From assembly GCF_002897295.1 (NCBI RefSeq), contig NZ_BEXF01000001.1:558001-622000 (forward strand): a stretch of 64,000 nt of DNA, given 5' to 3'. The notes under the pieces were generated by a model, which did no database searches, was not told where the DNA came from, and saw only the letters and a list, made by a program, of their open reading frames with translations. A program made the position numbers and the translations under genes. This document shows positions 9,044 to 17,996 of this stretch, piece by piece (positions within the stretch are counted from its first letter, which is position 1; the number at the start of each line of letters is the position of its first letter). This stretch comes from Brevibacillus reuszeri. GTDB lineage: Bacteria; Bacillota; Bacilli; Brevibacillales; Brevibacillaceae.

Positions 9044-10360
9044 ATGTTGATTCGCTTAGCCGTCATCACTCCAGAGGATTTTGCACCGCTAATTACGGAG
9101 TGTGCAGAGGAGCTTACCAATATCCTGTATACGACCTATTACTACGGTAACCCGATGGAATGCGATCAACTGATAGAGCAGATCCAGGATTGCGATGTTT
9201 TGCTGTTTGCAGGACCGCTGCCGTATTATTTCTTTGCCAAGCGCGCCACGAGTCAAAAGAAGATTCCAGCTGTCTACATTCCATCTGATGAGTACACGCT
9301 CACGTTAAATCTTGGGCTTATTTTGTTAAACAGAGAGGAAGGGCTGAAATCTCTCTCCGTAGATATCCCGAAGCTGGCGTATTTGCAGCAGGCAGTGGAT
9401 GAATGGCAATTAGACGCTTCGGGCTGGTTCGTGAGGGACTATAGCCAAATTATAGATGGCGAAGGAACAAGCTTTGACCCAGAAGAGCTGATTTCATTTC
9501 ACCGGGAAAATTATGAAAGCGGACGTGCAAATCTCGTCTTAACCAGTGTGGATTATGTTCATACGCAATTGCGTGACGCCGGGATTCCGTGTGTCAATCT
9601 GATTGTGCCAAAGAAAAGCATCAGAGAAACAGTGGCGAAGGCTGCACATCTCGGTCAGCTTATGATTAGCGAAAATGCACAAATTGCTGTGGGGCTGGCA
9701 GCGATTAATCAAGTCACTGATGACTCTGGAACCGGTATAAAACCAGATGCAGGAATTATGCTCCAGCAAATGCTGTTAGAGCTGGGCAAGGAAACAGATG
9801 CGTCTATTCAGCAGTTGGGCTTGGACCAGTTTATTATTTACGGGACCAGAGGCAGTATCGAACAAATGACTGGTGACTTTACCCACATGCCCGCGATCGG
9901 TAATATGGAGCAATTATTCAATGTCACGATCAGCATGGGATTCGGATTCGGTTTGACGGCAAAAGAAGCCGAGGCAAACGCAAGGATCGGATTATTCCAT
10001 GCCCGCAAAAAGCCTGCAAGCAGCAGCGCTTTTTTGGTGACCAATGAAAAAGAAGTAATTGGACCACTAGATGCTAACTCACGAGCCTTCCATTTGAAAA
10101 GCGACAATCGCGACATTTTGCAGGTGGCAGACCAGACAGGACTCAGTGTCGCCACGATTACCAAGCTTTCTTCGTTTATTAATCTGCGCCGTGACAATCG
10201 CTTTACGGCGACTGATCTGGCTGAATACTTACAGTTCAGCAGAAGAAGCGCAGAGCGCATGCTAAAAAAATTGATGGAAAAAGGCTTTGTCGAGACGGTA
10301 GGGGAAGAGCAGCCTTATCAGCAGGGAAGACCTCGTGCCGTTTATCGCATCAATTTTTAG
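9044..10360 (+). CDS. Regulator with GTP-cyclohydrolase-III/GGDEF-like fold and C-terminal winged helix
   Basis: A 438-residue protein. The segment NVTISMGFGFGLTAKEAEANARIGLFHARK (about residues 295-325) resembles the degenerate GGDEF-type palm of archaeal GTP cyclohydrolase III proteins. The C-terminal ~90 residues form winged-helix-like DNA-binding elements (TDLAEYLQFSRRSAERMLKKL). The N-terminal 200 residues look like a ligand-binding, periplasmic-binding-protein-like fold. ATG at 9044 is preferred over the in-frame GTG at 9011 because GGAAGGAAGG directly precedes it. It stands upstream of the dipeptide epimerase gene and may control it. The family assignment comes from pattern only. Confidence 0.6.
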   Translation: MLIRLAVITPEDFAPLITECAEELTNILYTTYYYGNPMECDQLIEQIQDCDVLLFAGPLPYYFFAKRATSQKKIPAVYIPSDEYTLTLNLGLILLNREEGLKSLSVDIPKLAYLQQAVDEWQLDASGWFVRDYSQIIDGEGTSFDPEELISFHRENYESGRANLVLTSVDYVHTQLRDAGIPCVNLIVPKKSIRETVAKAAHLGQLMISENAQIAVGLAAINQVTDDSGTGIKPDAGIMLQQMLLELGKETDASIQQLGLDQFIIYGTRGSIEQMTGDFTHMPAIGNMEQLFNVTISMGFGFGLTAKEAEANARIGLFHARKKPASSSAFLVTNEKEVIGPLDANSRAFHLKSDNRDILQVADQTGLSVATITKLSSFINLRRDNRFTATDLAEYLQFSRRSAERMLKKLMEKGFVETVGEEQPYQQGRPRAVYRINF

Positions 10361-10369
10361 AATATTCCC

Positions 10370-10398
10370 TTGACTAAAACTCTGAATCTTTGTATATT
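10370..10398 (+). promoter_or_regulatory. Sigma-A promoter of the leader ORF/epimerase transcript
   Basis: TTGACT (10370-10375) and TATATT (10393-10398) are separated by exactly 17 nt, just after the upstream gene's stop codon. Short CGAC/GTCG repeats follow at about 10411-10434 and could be an operator. Confidence 0.7.
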
Positions 10399-10458
10399 TA
10401 TTCACAATTAACGACGTGATAACGACTATTGTCGGTAATAAAAAAAGGATGGTTTGCC

Positions 10459-10518
10459 ATGGCTTCTAGAGTGCCTCACGTTTTTCAGCTATCAATAAAC
10501 AGCAAGGGGATAGGGTAG
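10459..10518 (+). CDS. Putative 19-residue leader peptide upstream of the epimerase
   Basis: ATG at 10459 follows AAAAAAGGATGG and opens a 20-codon frame encoding MASRVPHVFQLSINSKGIG. The frame stops with TAG at 10516-10518, and its last base is the first base of the GTG start of the epimerase gene. The TAGTG overlap is the classic geometry of translational coupling. The peptide has no recognisable motif. It lies between a good promoter and the epimerase, so it could serve as a coupling or attenuation leader. Its translation is not proven. Confidence 0.45.
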   Translation: MASRVPHVFQLSINSKGIG

Positions 10519-11627
10519 TGAAAATTACGTCAGTAACCGTAACGGGGATCAAGCTTCCACTCATTCGTCCATTCATCGTCGCTTATGAAACCTACTACGA
10601 TATGCCAACTCTTTTGATCAAAATCGAAACGGATGCTGGTATTACAGGGTACGGGGAAGCTACACCGGATCAGCATGTAACAGGGGAAACGTGGGAGAGC
10701 ACATACAGTATGCTCGTCCATCATCTGGCACCGAGTGTGATCGGAGAGAACCCTTTTCATATCGAACGAATCCATGAAAAAATGGCGGAGCTGGTGTACG
10801 GTTCTCCTTCTGCTAAAGCTGGAATTGACATCGCTTGCTATGACATCATGGGCAAGGTAGCTGGTCAGCCGATTTATAATCTGATCGGTGGTCGCTACCA
10901 TGAAGAGCTGTCTGCACCGTACGTAGTGAGCATACTGGAGCCAGAGGCTATGGCCAAAGAGGCAGCAGATGCGCTCGCCCAAGGCTACCATACAATTAAA
11001 ATCAAGGTTGGAACCGATCCGATCATCGATGTAGAGCGTATCCGTGCCGTGCGAAAAGCGATTGGCAGCCTAGTCCAATTGCGGGTGGATGCCAACCAGG
11101 GCTGGCGCAATCGCGCTACGAGCATGTGGGTACTTGATCAGGTGAAGGATTGCAACATCGACTGGATTGAGCAGCCTGTCGTCGCGGATGATATTACCGC
11201 ACTTGCGGAGGTACGGCGTCAAACCACGATTCCGGTGATGATTGACGAAGGCGTGCATGGTGATCGTGAAATTCGGGAAACCATCGTCAAGCAGGCTGCA
11301 GACAAGCTGAACATCAAGCTGATGAAATGCGGCGGGATTTACCCGGCGACAAGACTGGTAGCACAAGCAGAAATGGCGGGCATGCAGTGCCAAGTAGGGT
11401 CAATGGTAGAATCAGCGATCGCAACAGCGGCAGGTGCACATCTGTGTACCGCCAAAAAAGCGATCATCTCCAACGAGCTCGTCGGACCGCTTATGTTCTC
11501 TCGTGATGTAGCGGTCATGCCGTTTGAAGAAAAGGTCATCAAGCTGACAGAGCGTCCTGGACTTGGTTTGGAAGTAGATGAACAGGTAGTCGCAGAGCTT
11601 GCACAGATGTCGACAGTGATTGTATAA
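10518..11627 (+). CDS. Dipeptide epimerase (enolase superfamily, MLE subgroup)
   Basis: A 369-residue mandelate racemase/muconate lactonizing-type enzyme. The acid-base lysine pair is K161/K163 in TIKIKVG. The magnesium ligands are D191 (RVDANQGW), E218 (WIEQP) and D243 (MIDEGVHGD), and the opposite catalytic lysine is K267 (NIKLMKCGG). Two lysines on one side plus one on the other is the pattern of 1,1-proton-transfer epimerases such as L-Ala-D/L-Glu epimerase, used in murein peptide salvage. N-succinylamino-acid racemase activity is an alternative. GTG at 10518 has AAGGGGATAGGG upstream. Confidence 0.85.
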   Translation: MKITSVTVTGIKLPLIRPFIVAYETYYDMPTLLIKIETDAGITGYGEATPDQHVTGETWESTYSMLVHHLAPSVIGENPFHIERIHEKMAELVYGSPSAKAGIDIACYDIMGKVAGQPIYNLIGGRYHEELSAPYVVSILEPEAMAKEAADALAQGYHTIKIKVGTDPIIDVERIRAVRKAIGSLVQLRVDANQGWRNRATSMWVLDQVKDCNIDWIEQPVVADDITALAEVRRQTTIPVMIDEGVHGDREIRETIVKQAADKLNIKLMKCGGIYPATRLVAQAEMAGMQCQVGSMVESAIATAAGAHLCTAKKAIISNELVGPLMFSRDVAVMPFEEKVIKLTERPGLGLEVDEQVVAELAQMSTVIV

Positions 11628-11642
11628 GAAACGAAATCATAG

Positions 11643-11681
11643 AAAAGGTAAAGCGTCGACGGCGGGCGCTTTACCTTTTTT
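11643..11681. terminator. Bidirectional terminator
   Basis: AAAAGGTAAAGCG and CGCTTTACCTTTT are perfect reverse complements (13 bp, 11-nt loop) flanked by A and T runs, between the convergent epimerase and lipoprotein genes. Confidence 0.88.
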
Positions 11682-11692
11682 GAGCGAATAAT

Positions 11693-12193
11693 TCATTTGT
11701 AGTACTCGTTTAATAGATGAGGGAGTGCCTCGCTGTTTTCATCCGTTCCTGTTTCCTGAAAATCTGGGCCACATTTGCTAGTGGTAACCTTCAGGCTGGT
11801 GTAGCTAATATTGATTTCATCAGGCGTGCCTATGTTTGTGGAGTAACCCCCCGTGCCATTGATCCGCAGACATTCACTTGGAATCTGCGTGCGTTGCCCC
11901 TTTTGATCGACATAGTAATACTTGTCAGTCACCAACCCGTAATCCATCTCAGGTGTAGAAGTGGCGAAGTAGCCCTTGTCATTGATGATATGCAGGTCAA
12001 AGTCGCCTTCCTTGGTCAGTGGCGGGGCATTTTTTACATTATAGTAGGCATAGACGGTCCCTTCGTAGCCTTCGGGAATGAGATAGATGTCATTCGTAGG
12101 ACCTTGCTGGGTGCATCCACTGACAGCTAGCAAACTAGCTGATAAAAGTAGAAGGGTTACTACTCCAGTTGATCGTTGTTTTACTTCCAGCAT
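11693..12193 (-). CDS. Putative lipoprotein (DUF6843-like)
   Basis: A 166-residue exported protein. Its N-terminus has a signal peptide ending in a lipobox, LLAVSGC, so it is probably lipid-anchored on the outer face of the membrane. The mature part begins with IYLIPEGYEGTVYAYYNV, typical of a small Bacilli family of unknown function, and contains two further cysteines (about residues 108 and 137) that could form a disulfide. It ends near a bidirectional terminator and probably forms its own unit. No function can be assigned. Confidence 0.7.
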   Translation of the reverse strand: MLEVKQRSTGVVTLLLLSASLLAVSGCTQQGPTNDIYLIPEGYEGTVYAYYNVKNAPPLTKEGDFDLHIINDKGYFATSTPEMDYGLVTDKYYYVDQKGQRTQIPSECLRINGTGGYSTNIGTPDEINISYTSLKVTTSKCGPDFQETGTDENSEALPHLLNEYYK

Positions 12194-12213
12194 TCTTCGT
12201 TTCTCCTCATCTA

Positions 12214-12519
12214 CTAATTCGTAATAAAATTCAAATCAAAGTTAAACGAGGTCTTGTTCACTTGTGTGACTTGGTTTGTATTCTCATCATATTCCATAAT
12301 AACGACTCTCGTTTCAGCGTCATCTCGCTTCTCTACTATAGCAAAGCGATTTTTATCTATCTGCGTCACAGAAGAATTCGAGGGAACCGGAATCGTGGGA
12401 AACGATGGCATATTGATCGGGGGAGCGTTGAGGCTTGCTGCTGGTTTGTTGGCAATAAAGAATAAACAGAGAAGAATCCCAGCAAGTAGAATCGTTTGAA
12501 TCTTTTCTTTCCATTTCAT
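12214..12519 (-). CDS. Hypothetical membrane-anchored protein
   Basis: A 101-residue protein with one N-terminal membrane segment (about residues 7-25, ILLAGILLCLFFIANKP) and a small extracytoplasmic part rich in proline and asparagine. I do not recognise a family. The start at 12519 is chosen because AAAGGCTGG precedes it, and because any longer frame would read through the terminator at 12601-12628. It lies upstream of, and in the same direction as, the DUF6843-like lipoprotein gene (20-bp gap), so the pair may be co-transcribed. Confidence 0.6.
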   Translation of the reverse strand: MKWKEKIQTILLAGILLCLFFIANKPAASLNAPPINMPSFPTIPVPSNSSVTQIDKNRFAIVEKRDDAETRVVIMEYDENTNQVTQVNKTSFNFDLNFITN

Positions 12520-12600
12520 GTTTTTACCAGCCTTTCTGTAGCATTGTCTCTGATGGTACCATAAAAAGGATGCGGGGAAAAATAGCTGAAGCCGACGACA

Positions 12601-12628
12601 AAAAAACGCGGGTGCTGCCGCGTTTTTT
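12601..12628 (-). terminator. Intrinsic terminator after the SSS symporter operon
   Basis: AAAAAACGCGG and CCGCGTTTTTT form an 11-bp stem with a 6-nt loop, symmetrical in A/T runs, 33 bp past the stop of the minus-strand symporter gene. Confidence 0.85.
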
Positions 12629-12660
12629 CTGTACAACCCCATTTTTATCAAATCAAGACC

Positions 12661-14133
12661 TCAAGCAACCGAGTGTGTAGGCTCTGCATCGCTTTTAACA
12701 GCCTTTCTCGTAAAAGCACTTACCGTTAGTGTCACAATCACATTGATCGTAAAGGCGATGATTCCGATATCAAAATCCTTAAAGGCTTGCGGCATCGCTG
12801 GAAAAAGATCAGCCATCGAGGCATTGCTCAGCGTTGTATACAGGACGGCAGCAAGACCCGCGATAATTCCGCAGAATGCACCTTGAACCGTGACCGGATT
12901 TTTCTTCCACAGGCTGAAAAAGAGAGCAGGGAAGAGCTGTGTCACCAAACTGTAGCCCATGATCAGGAGTGTGACAATCGTATTTCCGCCATTAAAGGTA
13001 AAGTAGAGGGCAGCGATTGCGACAACCGGAACCAGATAACGTGTCAAGCGGGCTAGACTGGCATCTGTTGTTTCCGGCCTCCATATTTTATAGACGTTTT
13101 TGGACAGGATCGTTGCCGCTACGTTGAGCATCATCGAGCTCGGTACGAGAGCAGCGAGGATACCGGCTGCACCAATCACACCGACAAACCACGGATCAAA
13201 TGTAGCCTTGGAGAGCTTGAACATCGCCAAATCAGTATCTGAGCCTTTGAGTCCTGGCACCTGGAAGATTGCAGCAAAGCCGATGAAGATAACGAAGACG
13301 AGAACGATTTGATACATCGGCATCAAAATCGCATTGCGGCGCAGCGCCCTGCCGCTTTTGGCAGCGTATGCGGCACTAAACGTATGCGGCCACATATAGG
13401 ACCCGAGCGACCACAAAATGAGAGTAGACACAAACCAGTACGTCGAGAGACCGCTTTCAGGAAGAACCAGAAAACCAGGATTCGCTTGATCAATCGACTT
13501 GAACATTTCCACGAAACCGCCGTGATAGTGTAGCGGCAAATAAAAGCCCATGAAGATGACGACACCGAGAATCAGAAAATCCTTGAGTACCGCAGTCCAG
13601 GCGGCGCCGTGAATTCCGGAGAGCATGACGTAGACGGTGACCGTAAGCACACCGATCCAGATCGCAGCAGAGGGAGAGATTGTCCCGTACGATGCTTCGG
13701 AAACGATGATTCCCAGCCCTTTCAGCTGAAGGACGAGATAAGGAATCATGGAGATGACCCCGACGATCGCTACTAAAACGCCTAAAGCAGTACTATTGTA
13801 TTTGCTTGCAAAAAAGTCAGATTGAGAGAGCAGATTTTTCTCTTTGGCATACTTCCAGATGGGAGGCAGGAGCCAATAGGACAAGACGAAGTAGGCGGCA
13901 TTGAAGATATAGAAGGCAGGCGCACCGGCGGCATACGTGAAACCGCTTGCACCAAGGAAGGTAAAAGTAGTAAACGCCTCACCAGCCATTAAGAGAAAGA
14001 CGAGCATGGAGCCTAGACCACGGTTTCCTACAGACCATTGCTCCAGTGTCATTTCCTTTCCTTTTCGAGCGCGGAGTGCCAAATAAATCGATAAAGCCAT
14101 AAATGCGGTAATGATGAGCAGAGCAGAGTTCAT
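12661..14133 (-). CDS. Sodium:solute symporter (SSS family)
   Basis: A 490-residue transporter with about 12-13 membrane segments. The early loop GAGEAFTTFTFLGASGFTY-like region (here LLMAGEAFTTFTFLGASG, about 47-64) and later PSSMMLNVAATILSKNVYK are typical of SSS/PanF-type Na+ symporters. It overlaps the upstream DUF3311 gene by 4 bp (ATGA), the usual pairing seen for YhjB/YhjC in Bacillus. Together with the upstream M20 amidohydrolase it likely imports a substrate or product of that enzyme, such as an amino-acid conjugate or a carboxylate. Confidence 0.9.
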   Translation of the reverse strand: MNSALLIITAFMALSIYLALRARKGKEMTLEQWSVGNRGLGSMLVFLLMAGEAFTTFTFLGASGFTYAAGAPAFYIFNAAYFVLSYWLLPPIWKYAKEKNLLSQSDFFASKYNSTALGVLVAIVGVISMIPYLVLQLKGLGIIVSEASYGTISPSAAIWIGVLTVTVYVMLSGIHGAAWTAVLKDFLILGVVIFMGFYLPLHYHGGFVEMFKSIDQANPGFLVLPESGLSTYWFVSTLILWSLGSYMWPHTFSAAYAAKSGRALRRNAILMPMYQIVLVFVIFIGFAAIFQVPGLKGSDTDLAMFKLSKATFDPWFVGVIGAAGILAALVPSSMMLNVAATILSKNVYKIWRPETTDASLARLTRYLVPVVAIAALYFTFNGGNTIVTLLIMGYSLVTQLFPALFFSLWKKNPVTVQGAFCGIIAGLAAVLYTTLSNASMADLFPAMPQAFKDFDIGIIAFTINVIVTLTVSAFTRKAVKSDAEPTHSVA

Positions 14134-14324
14134 TCGTCATCGCCTCCTTGGTTGGCAGGGTCGAGCTTGTAGACAATCCACATGAAAACCGAAGTTAAAA
14201 CAAGCCAGAGCACCATCCAGAACAGGATGAACGGCATACCGAGAACATACGGCTCGACCTTGTTGATGACGAGAAGGGAGAAAAAGACAGGAATGATGCT
14301 GAGCAGATACAGCCATTTTTTCAT
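14130..14324 (-). CDS. DUF3311 small membrane subunit
   Basis: A 64-residue protein with two membrane segments (about 5-22 and 30-52), matching the DUF3311 family (YhjC-like). Members are encoded immediately before SSS symporters and are thought to be accessory subunits. The 4-bp overlap with the symporter gene and 12-bp gap from the amidohydrolase gene indicate one operon. The acidic C-terminus QGGDDE is cytosolic by prediction. Confidence 0.85.
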   Translation of the reverse strand: MKKWLYLLSIIPVFFSLLVINKVEPYVLGMPFILFWMVLWLVLTSVFMWIVYKLDPANQGGDDE

Positions 14325-14336
14325 GAAAAGCCCTCC

Positions 14337-15491
14337 TTATGTTTCAAACTGCTGTATCAATTCAAGAAATAAGCGGATGGCGGTCGGGATTGCCTCTTCA
14401 TCGATATCAAATTGGGGATGATGATGAGGATACATGCTTTTTTCTCCCCCCATCCCGACGAAAAGATAGACGCCAGGCTTTTTCTCCAAGTAATATGAGA
14501 AGTCTTCGGAGCCCATCATCGGCCCGATCGGTAAAAGCATTTCTGAACCAAAGCTGCTCGTGATGACCTGACTGGCGTACCTGGCGAGCTGTTTGTCGTT
14601 GATGACAGGCGGGGCACCCCAGCCGAATTCTACTGAGCCTTTGGCTAAATAACTGGCACAGATTCCCTCTACCATGCGGGTCATTTCTTTTACGATCATG
14701 GCTCGCGTTTCATGGGACAACGTTCGGATCGTTCCGCCAATCGTTGCTTCATGAGGGATGACATTGTAGGCTATGCCTGCCTCCATTTTGCCCACTGAGA
14801 TGACAGCTGGTTCGAGAGGATCTAGCCGTCTGCTTACGATTGATTGAAGGGCAAAAATAATATGGCTCGCAATATAGGTAGGATCGACCGTTTCGTGCGG
14901 CATGGAGCCATGGCCGCCCTTTCCTTCAATCCGGATCGTAAAATCATCAGCGGCGGACATGGTAGCGCCTTCACAAACGCCGATCTTTCCAAGTGGAAGG
15001 GTTTGCATAAGATGTAACCCAAAAACGACATCTGCAGTGTCGACAGCTCCTTGCTGGACGAGTGCTTGAGCGCCGCTCGGCAACGCTTCCTCTGATGATT
15101 GAAAAAGAAAGAGGATGTTATGCTTGCATAAATGACGATGCTCGGAAAGCCATTTGGCGACAGCGAGAAGAACCGCAGTATGTCCATCATGGCCACACAT
15201 ATGGGCAACGCCAGGGACCTTGGACTGATAGCTTTTTTCTCCTTGCTCCATGATGGGGAGGGCATCTATATCGGCACGCAGCGCGATTGTTTTTGCCCCA
15301 CACGTCCCTTTTAAATAACCGACAATGTTTGGGGGCTGGTAGTTCAGTACGTCAATGTGAAGCTCCTCGAGGCAGCGTTTGATGTACGCGCACGTTTCGA
15401 ATTCCTGACCGGATAATTCCGGATATTGGTGCAGATGACGCCGATGGGCAATGGCCCAATTCGTTAAATCCTGTGATACAATCGTTTGCAT
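14337..15491 (-). CDS. M20 family amidohydrolase/carboxypeptidase
   Basis: A 384-residue metallo-amidohydrolase of the IAA-amino-acid/hippurate hydrolase (M20D) group. Metal-binding residues visible are C99, H101 (MCGHDGH), the glutamates E134/E135 (SSEEALPSGA), H160, and a late histidine in YPHHHPQFD. It cleaves an amide bond of an N-acyl or N-aryl amino acid. ATG at 15491 is preferred over the longer frame because AGGAGG precedes it. It heads the operon with DUF3311 and the SSS symporter, suggesting uptake coupled to hydrolysis. Confidence 0.9.
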   Translation of the reverse strand: MQTIVSQDLTNWAIAHRRHLHQYPELSGQEFETCAYIKRCLEELHIDVLNYQPPNIVGYLKGTCGAKTIALRADIDALPIMEQGEKSYQSKVPGVAHMCGHDGHTAVLLAVAKWLSEHRHLCKHNILFLFQSSEEALPSGAQALVQQGAVDTADVVFGLHLMQTLPLGKIGVCEGATMSAADDFTIRIEGKGGHGSMPHETVDPTYIASHIIFALQSIVSRRLDPLEPAVISVGKMEAGIAYNVIPHEATIGGTIRTLSHETRAMIVKEMTRMVEGICASYLAKGSVEFGWGAPPVINDKQLARYASQVITSSFGSEMLLPIGPMMGSEDFSYYLEKKPGVYLFVGMGGEKSMYPHHHPQFDIDEEAIPTAIRLFLELIQQFET

Positions 15492-15688
15492 AGCTAAGCC
15501 TCCTGTGCTGAAGAAAACCAGATGGAATATTTTGACAAATAATATTATTTTCATTTTTCTGTTCTTGATGTGCTTTAGTGTAAACAGTAGAGGTAACTTG
15601 AGGTCAATAGACGATTCTGGTGTATTTTTTCAAAAACATAGAGTTAGCTCCAGTTTTTTGATTGAGATGACAGATGGAGGATATCAGC

Positions 15689-16924
15689 ATGAAAATAGGG
15701 GCGTTTGCGAAGCAGTTTGATGTCTCGATTGATACCGTTCGTTACTATATTGATTTGGGGCTCCTCGTACCGGTGAAACAAAAGACACAATATGAAATGG
15801 ACCAGACATGCGTAGAGGATATGACCTTTATTACAGAGCTGAAGAAGCTGCATTTTTCCTTGCAGGAAATTCACAAAATTCTGTCCTACAAGCGAATCAC
15901 TCATTTTCGCGAAGAAAACGACATTCATTATTTTGTAAACCTGCTGACAGAGAAAAAAGCCAAGCTGGCGGAAGAGCTAAACCAGATCGCCCAAACCATC
16001 CAGCGAATTGACCAGCTCATCGAAGAAACCTCGAAATCACAGGTGCAGGAAGCGGGAAAAGGGATGCCGCTGTCGTTTATGTCGTATCTATACTGTCCGA
16101 GCTGCCGGGTGCCGCTCAAGATGACGGATGCTTCCATTCAACAGACCAGTGTGTACGATGGAGTGCTCACATGTCCTTGCGGCTATCAGGCAGAGCTATT
16201 CGAAGGCATTTTGATTACGGACAACGTCACTACCTCTCCTTACCACTCTTGCATTTATGATGAGGAGATCATCAAAGAATGGAGTCCGAATTTTATCAGC
16301 TTGACGGAAAAAAGCTGTCTGTCCACGTATAAAGAATTGTCCAGGCACGATTTGAAACACAAGCTGATTGTGGAAACGAATGTGGATATTTTCGTTTCCA
16401 TGACCAAGTATTTGCCGCTGCTCGGCGAGGAAGTAAACTATGTATTTTGCGGACATTCATTAGAAATGATGAAACGGCTGAAAAAACGGGTCGAGTATTC
16501 CTGCCCGAATGCGACTGTTCTGTATATCGTAAACAGCGATCTGCAGCTGCCGCTTCGTCCGCAATCTATTGATTATTTCGTAGACAGCTTTTCCTTCAAT
16601 CAATTTTCACTCTTGAACAAAAGACTGCCGTGCGAGATTCTCGCGCCATACCTGCATGGAGATTCCAGGATTTTGGGAACGTATATGTTCTTTGCACCCG
16701 CCTCCAAGTCGTTGAAAAAGATTAAAGAGATGTATCCTGATCCACATCCGAAAGCTTACGCGCTAGGTTATTTGGAGGAAAATATGGATGGCCTGGATGC
16801 CAAGCGTTTTCAAAAAGAACATGTTGGGCAAACGGATAACCCTGGCAGCTATTTCATCTATCATGTAGAGCAGGAAATGGCTCATTTGTACGCTTACCAA
16901 TACGCTTATAAGGAGCGAGGCTGA
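15689..16924 (+). CDS. MerR-type regulator with zinc ribbon and methyltransferase-like C-terminal part
   Basis: A 411-residue protein. Residues 1-70 are a MerR winged helix (MKIGAFAKQFDVSIDTVRYY), followed by a coiled coil (about 85-118). A small zinc-ribbon-like module holds C136/C139 (CPSC) and C162/C164 (CPC). The remaining ~230 residues have strand-helix alternation and phrases (LQLPLRPQSIDYFVDSFS, RILGTYMFFAP) resembling class I SAM methyltransferases, but without a clear glycine-rich SAM loop. The start is fixed by GGAGG 8 nt upstream. Typical MerR proteins are 110-280 residues, so this is unusually long. It is divergent from the M20 operon; its target is unknown. Confidence 0.7.
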   Translation: MKIGAFAKQFDVSIDTVRYYIDLGLLVPVKQKTQYEMDQTCVEDMTFITELKKLHFSLQEIHKILSYKRITHFREENDIHYFVNLLTEKKAKLAEELNQIAQTIQRIDQLIEETSKSQVQEAGKGMPLSFMSYLYCPSCRVPLKMTDASIQQTSVYDGVLTCPCGYQAELFEGILITDNVTTSPYHSCIYDEEIIKEWSPNFISLTEKSCLSTYKELSRHDLKHKLIVETNVDIFVSMTKYLPLLGEEVNYVFCGHSLEMMKRLKKRVEYSCPNATVLYIVNSDLQLPLRPQSIDYFVDSFSFNQFSLLNKRLPCEILAPYLHGDSRILGTYMFFAPASKSLKKIKEMYPDPHPKAYALGYLEENMDGLDAKRFQKEHVGQTDNPGSYFIYHVEQEMAHLYAYQYAYKERG

Positions 16925-17145
16925 GCAAACCACAAAGAAGAAAAAGTGTCCACGGCCCGGACAGTTAATGTTTGCGAACTGTCTTTATACAAGAAAAAAT
17001 AGACACCTCGTTTCTTGCCAAAGCCATAGATAACAAGGGGTCTGTAGGCTGGTATCCGAATTGCATCATGAAATCGTGTTCGCCAATCCAAGAAGCACCG
17101 CTAACGGCTTGGTTGATGAGGATTTTACCGAAAGGAGAGAATGGC

Positions 17146-17916
17146 ATGGACATTCGGGATGTAGTTGCCATTGTGACTGGTGGAGCCTCCGGATTGGGAG
17201 CCGCCACTGCGAGAAATGTGGTAGAGCATGGAGGAAGAGTAGCCATTCTTGATCTGGCGGAGGAAGCTGGCAGGGGATTGGCGCAGGAGCTGGGACGTGA
17301 TCATGCGCTGTTTATCCAGACAGATGTAACGAGTGAAGCGAGCGTCCGGGAAGCGATTGATCGAGCAACCGGAGCATTCGGAACGATTCATGCCGCGATC
17401 AACTGTGCAGGGGTCGATCTTGCGCAAAAGACACTTTCAAGAAACGGTCCGCATCATTTGGATGCCTTCACGAAAGTAATTTCAGTCAATCTGATTGGTA
17501 CGTTCAACGTGATTCGTTTAGCAGTGGAGCAGATGGCAGGGAATGAGCCTACCAAAAACGGAGAGCGAGGCGTTGTCATCAACACAGCTTCGGTAGCTGC
17601 ATTTGACGGCCAGGTCGGTCAGACAGCTTATAGCGCATCAAAGGGCGGGATTGTCGGTATGACACTTCCTTTGGCTCGCGATTTGGCTCCTTATGGCATC
17701 AGGGTTATGACGATTGCGCCGGGATTGTTTGATACTCCGTTATTTGATAAGCTTCCTCGCTCGGTAAAAGAGTCACTGGGAGCAACGGTTCCTTTTCCGC
17801 CACGGCTAGGTGATCCGCGAGAATTCGCAATGCTCGTCACTACGATCATCCAAAATTCGATGCTGAATGGGGAAACAATCCGGCTGGACGGAGCGATTCG
17901 GATGCAGCCGAAATAA
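17146..17916 (+). CDS. SDR dehydrogenase, 3-hydroxyacyl-CoA dehydrogenase type 2-like
   Basis: A 256-residue classical SDR. The cofactor loop is TGGASGLG (11-18), followed by D36 favouring NAD, and NCAGV (87-91). The catalytic triad is S149, Y162 and K166. The closing sequence [16 protein letters not shown] and overall pattern match the HSD17B10 / 3-hydroxy-2-methylbutyryl-CoA dehydrogenase group, which oxidises 3-hydroxyacyl-CoA in branched-chain or fatty acid degradation. ATG at 17146 follows AAAGGAGAG and is preferred over upstream starts. No other beta-oxidation gene is adjacent. Confidence 0.88.
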   Translation: MDIRDVVAIVTGGASGLGAATARNVVEHGGRVAILDLAEEAGRGLAQELGRDHALFIQTDVTSEASVREAIDRATGAFGTIHAAINCAGVDLAQKTLSRNGPHHLDAFTKVISVNLIGTFNVIRLAVEQMAGNEPTKNGERGVVINTASVAAFDGQVGQTAYSASKGGIVGMTLPLARDLAPYGIRVMTIAPGLFDTPLFDKLPRSVKESLGATVPFPPRLGDPREFAMLVTTIIQNSMLNGETIRLDGAIRMQPK

Positions 17917-17953
17917 CCATAGATCATAGATGGATCATATTTGCGAGTGATAG

Positions 17954-17989
17954 AAAAAGAGTCCTGCTTTTTTAGCGGACTCTTTTTTT
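17954..17989. terminator. Bidirectional terminator
   Basis: AAAAAGAGTCC and GGACTCTTTTT pair perfectly around a 12-nt loop between the convergent SDR and LuxR-type genes. Confidence 0.87.
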
Positions 17990-17996
17990 AGCGATT

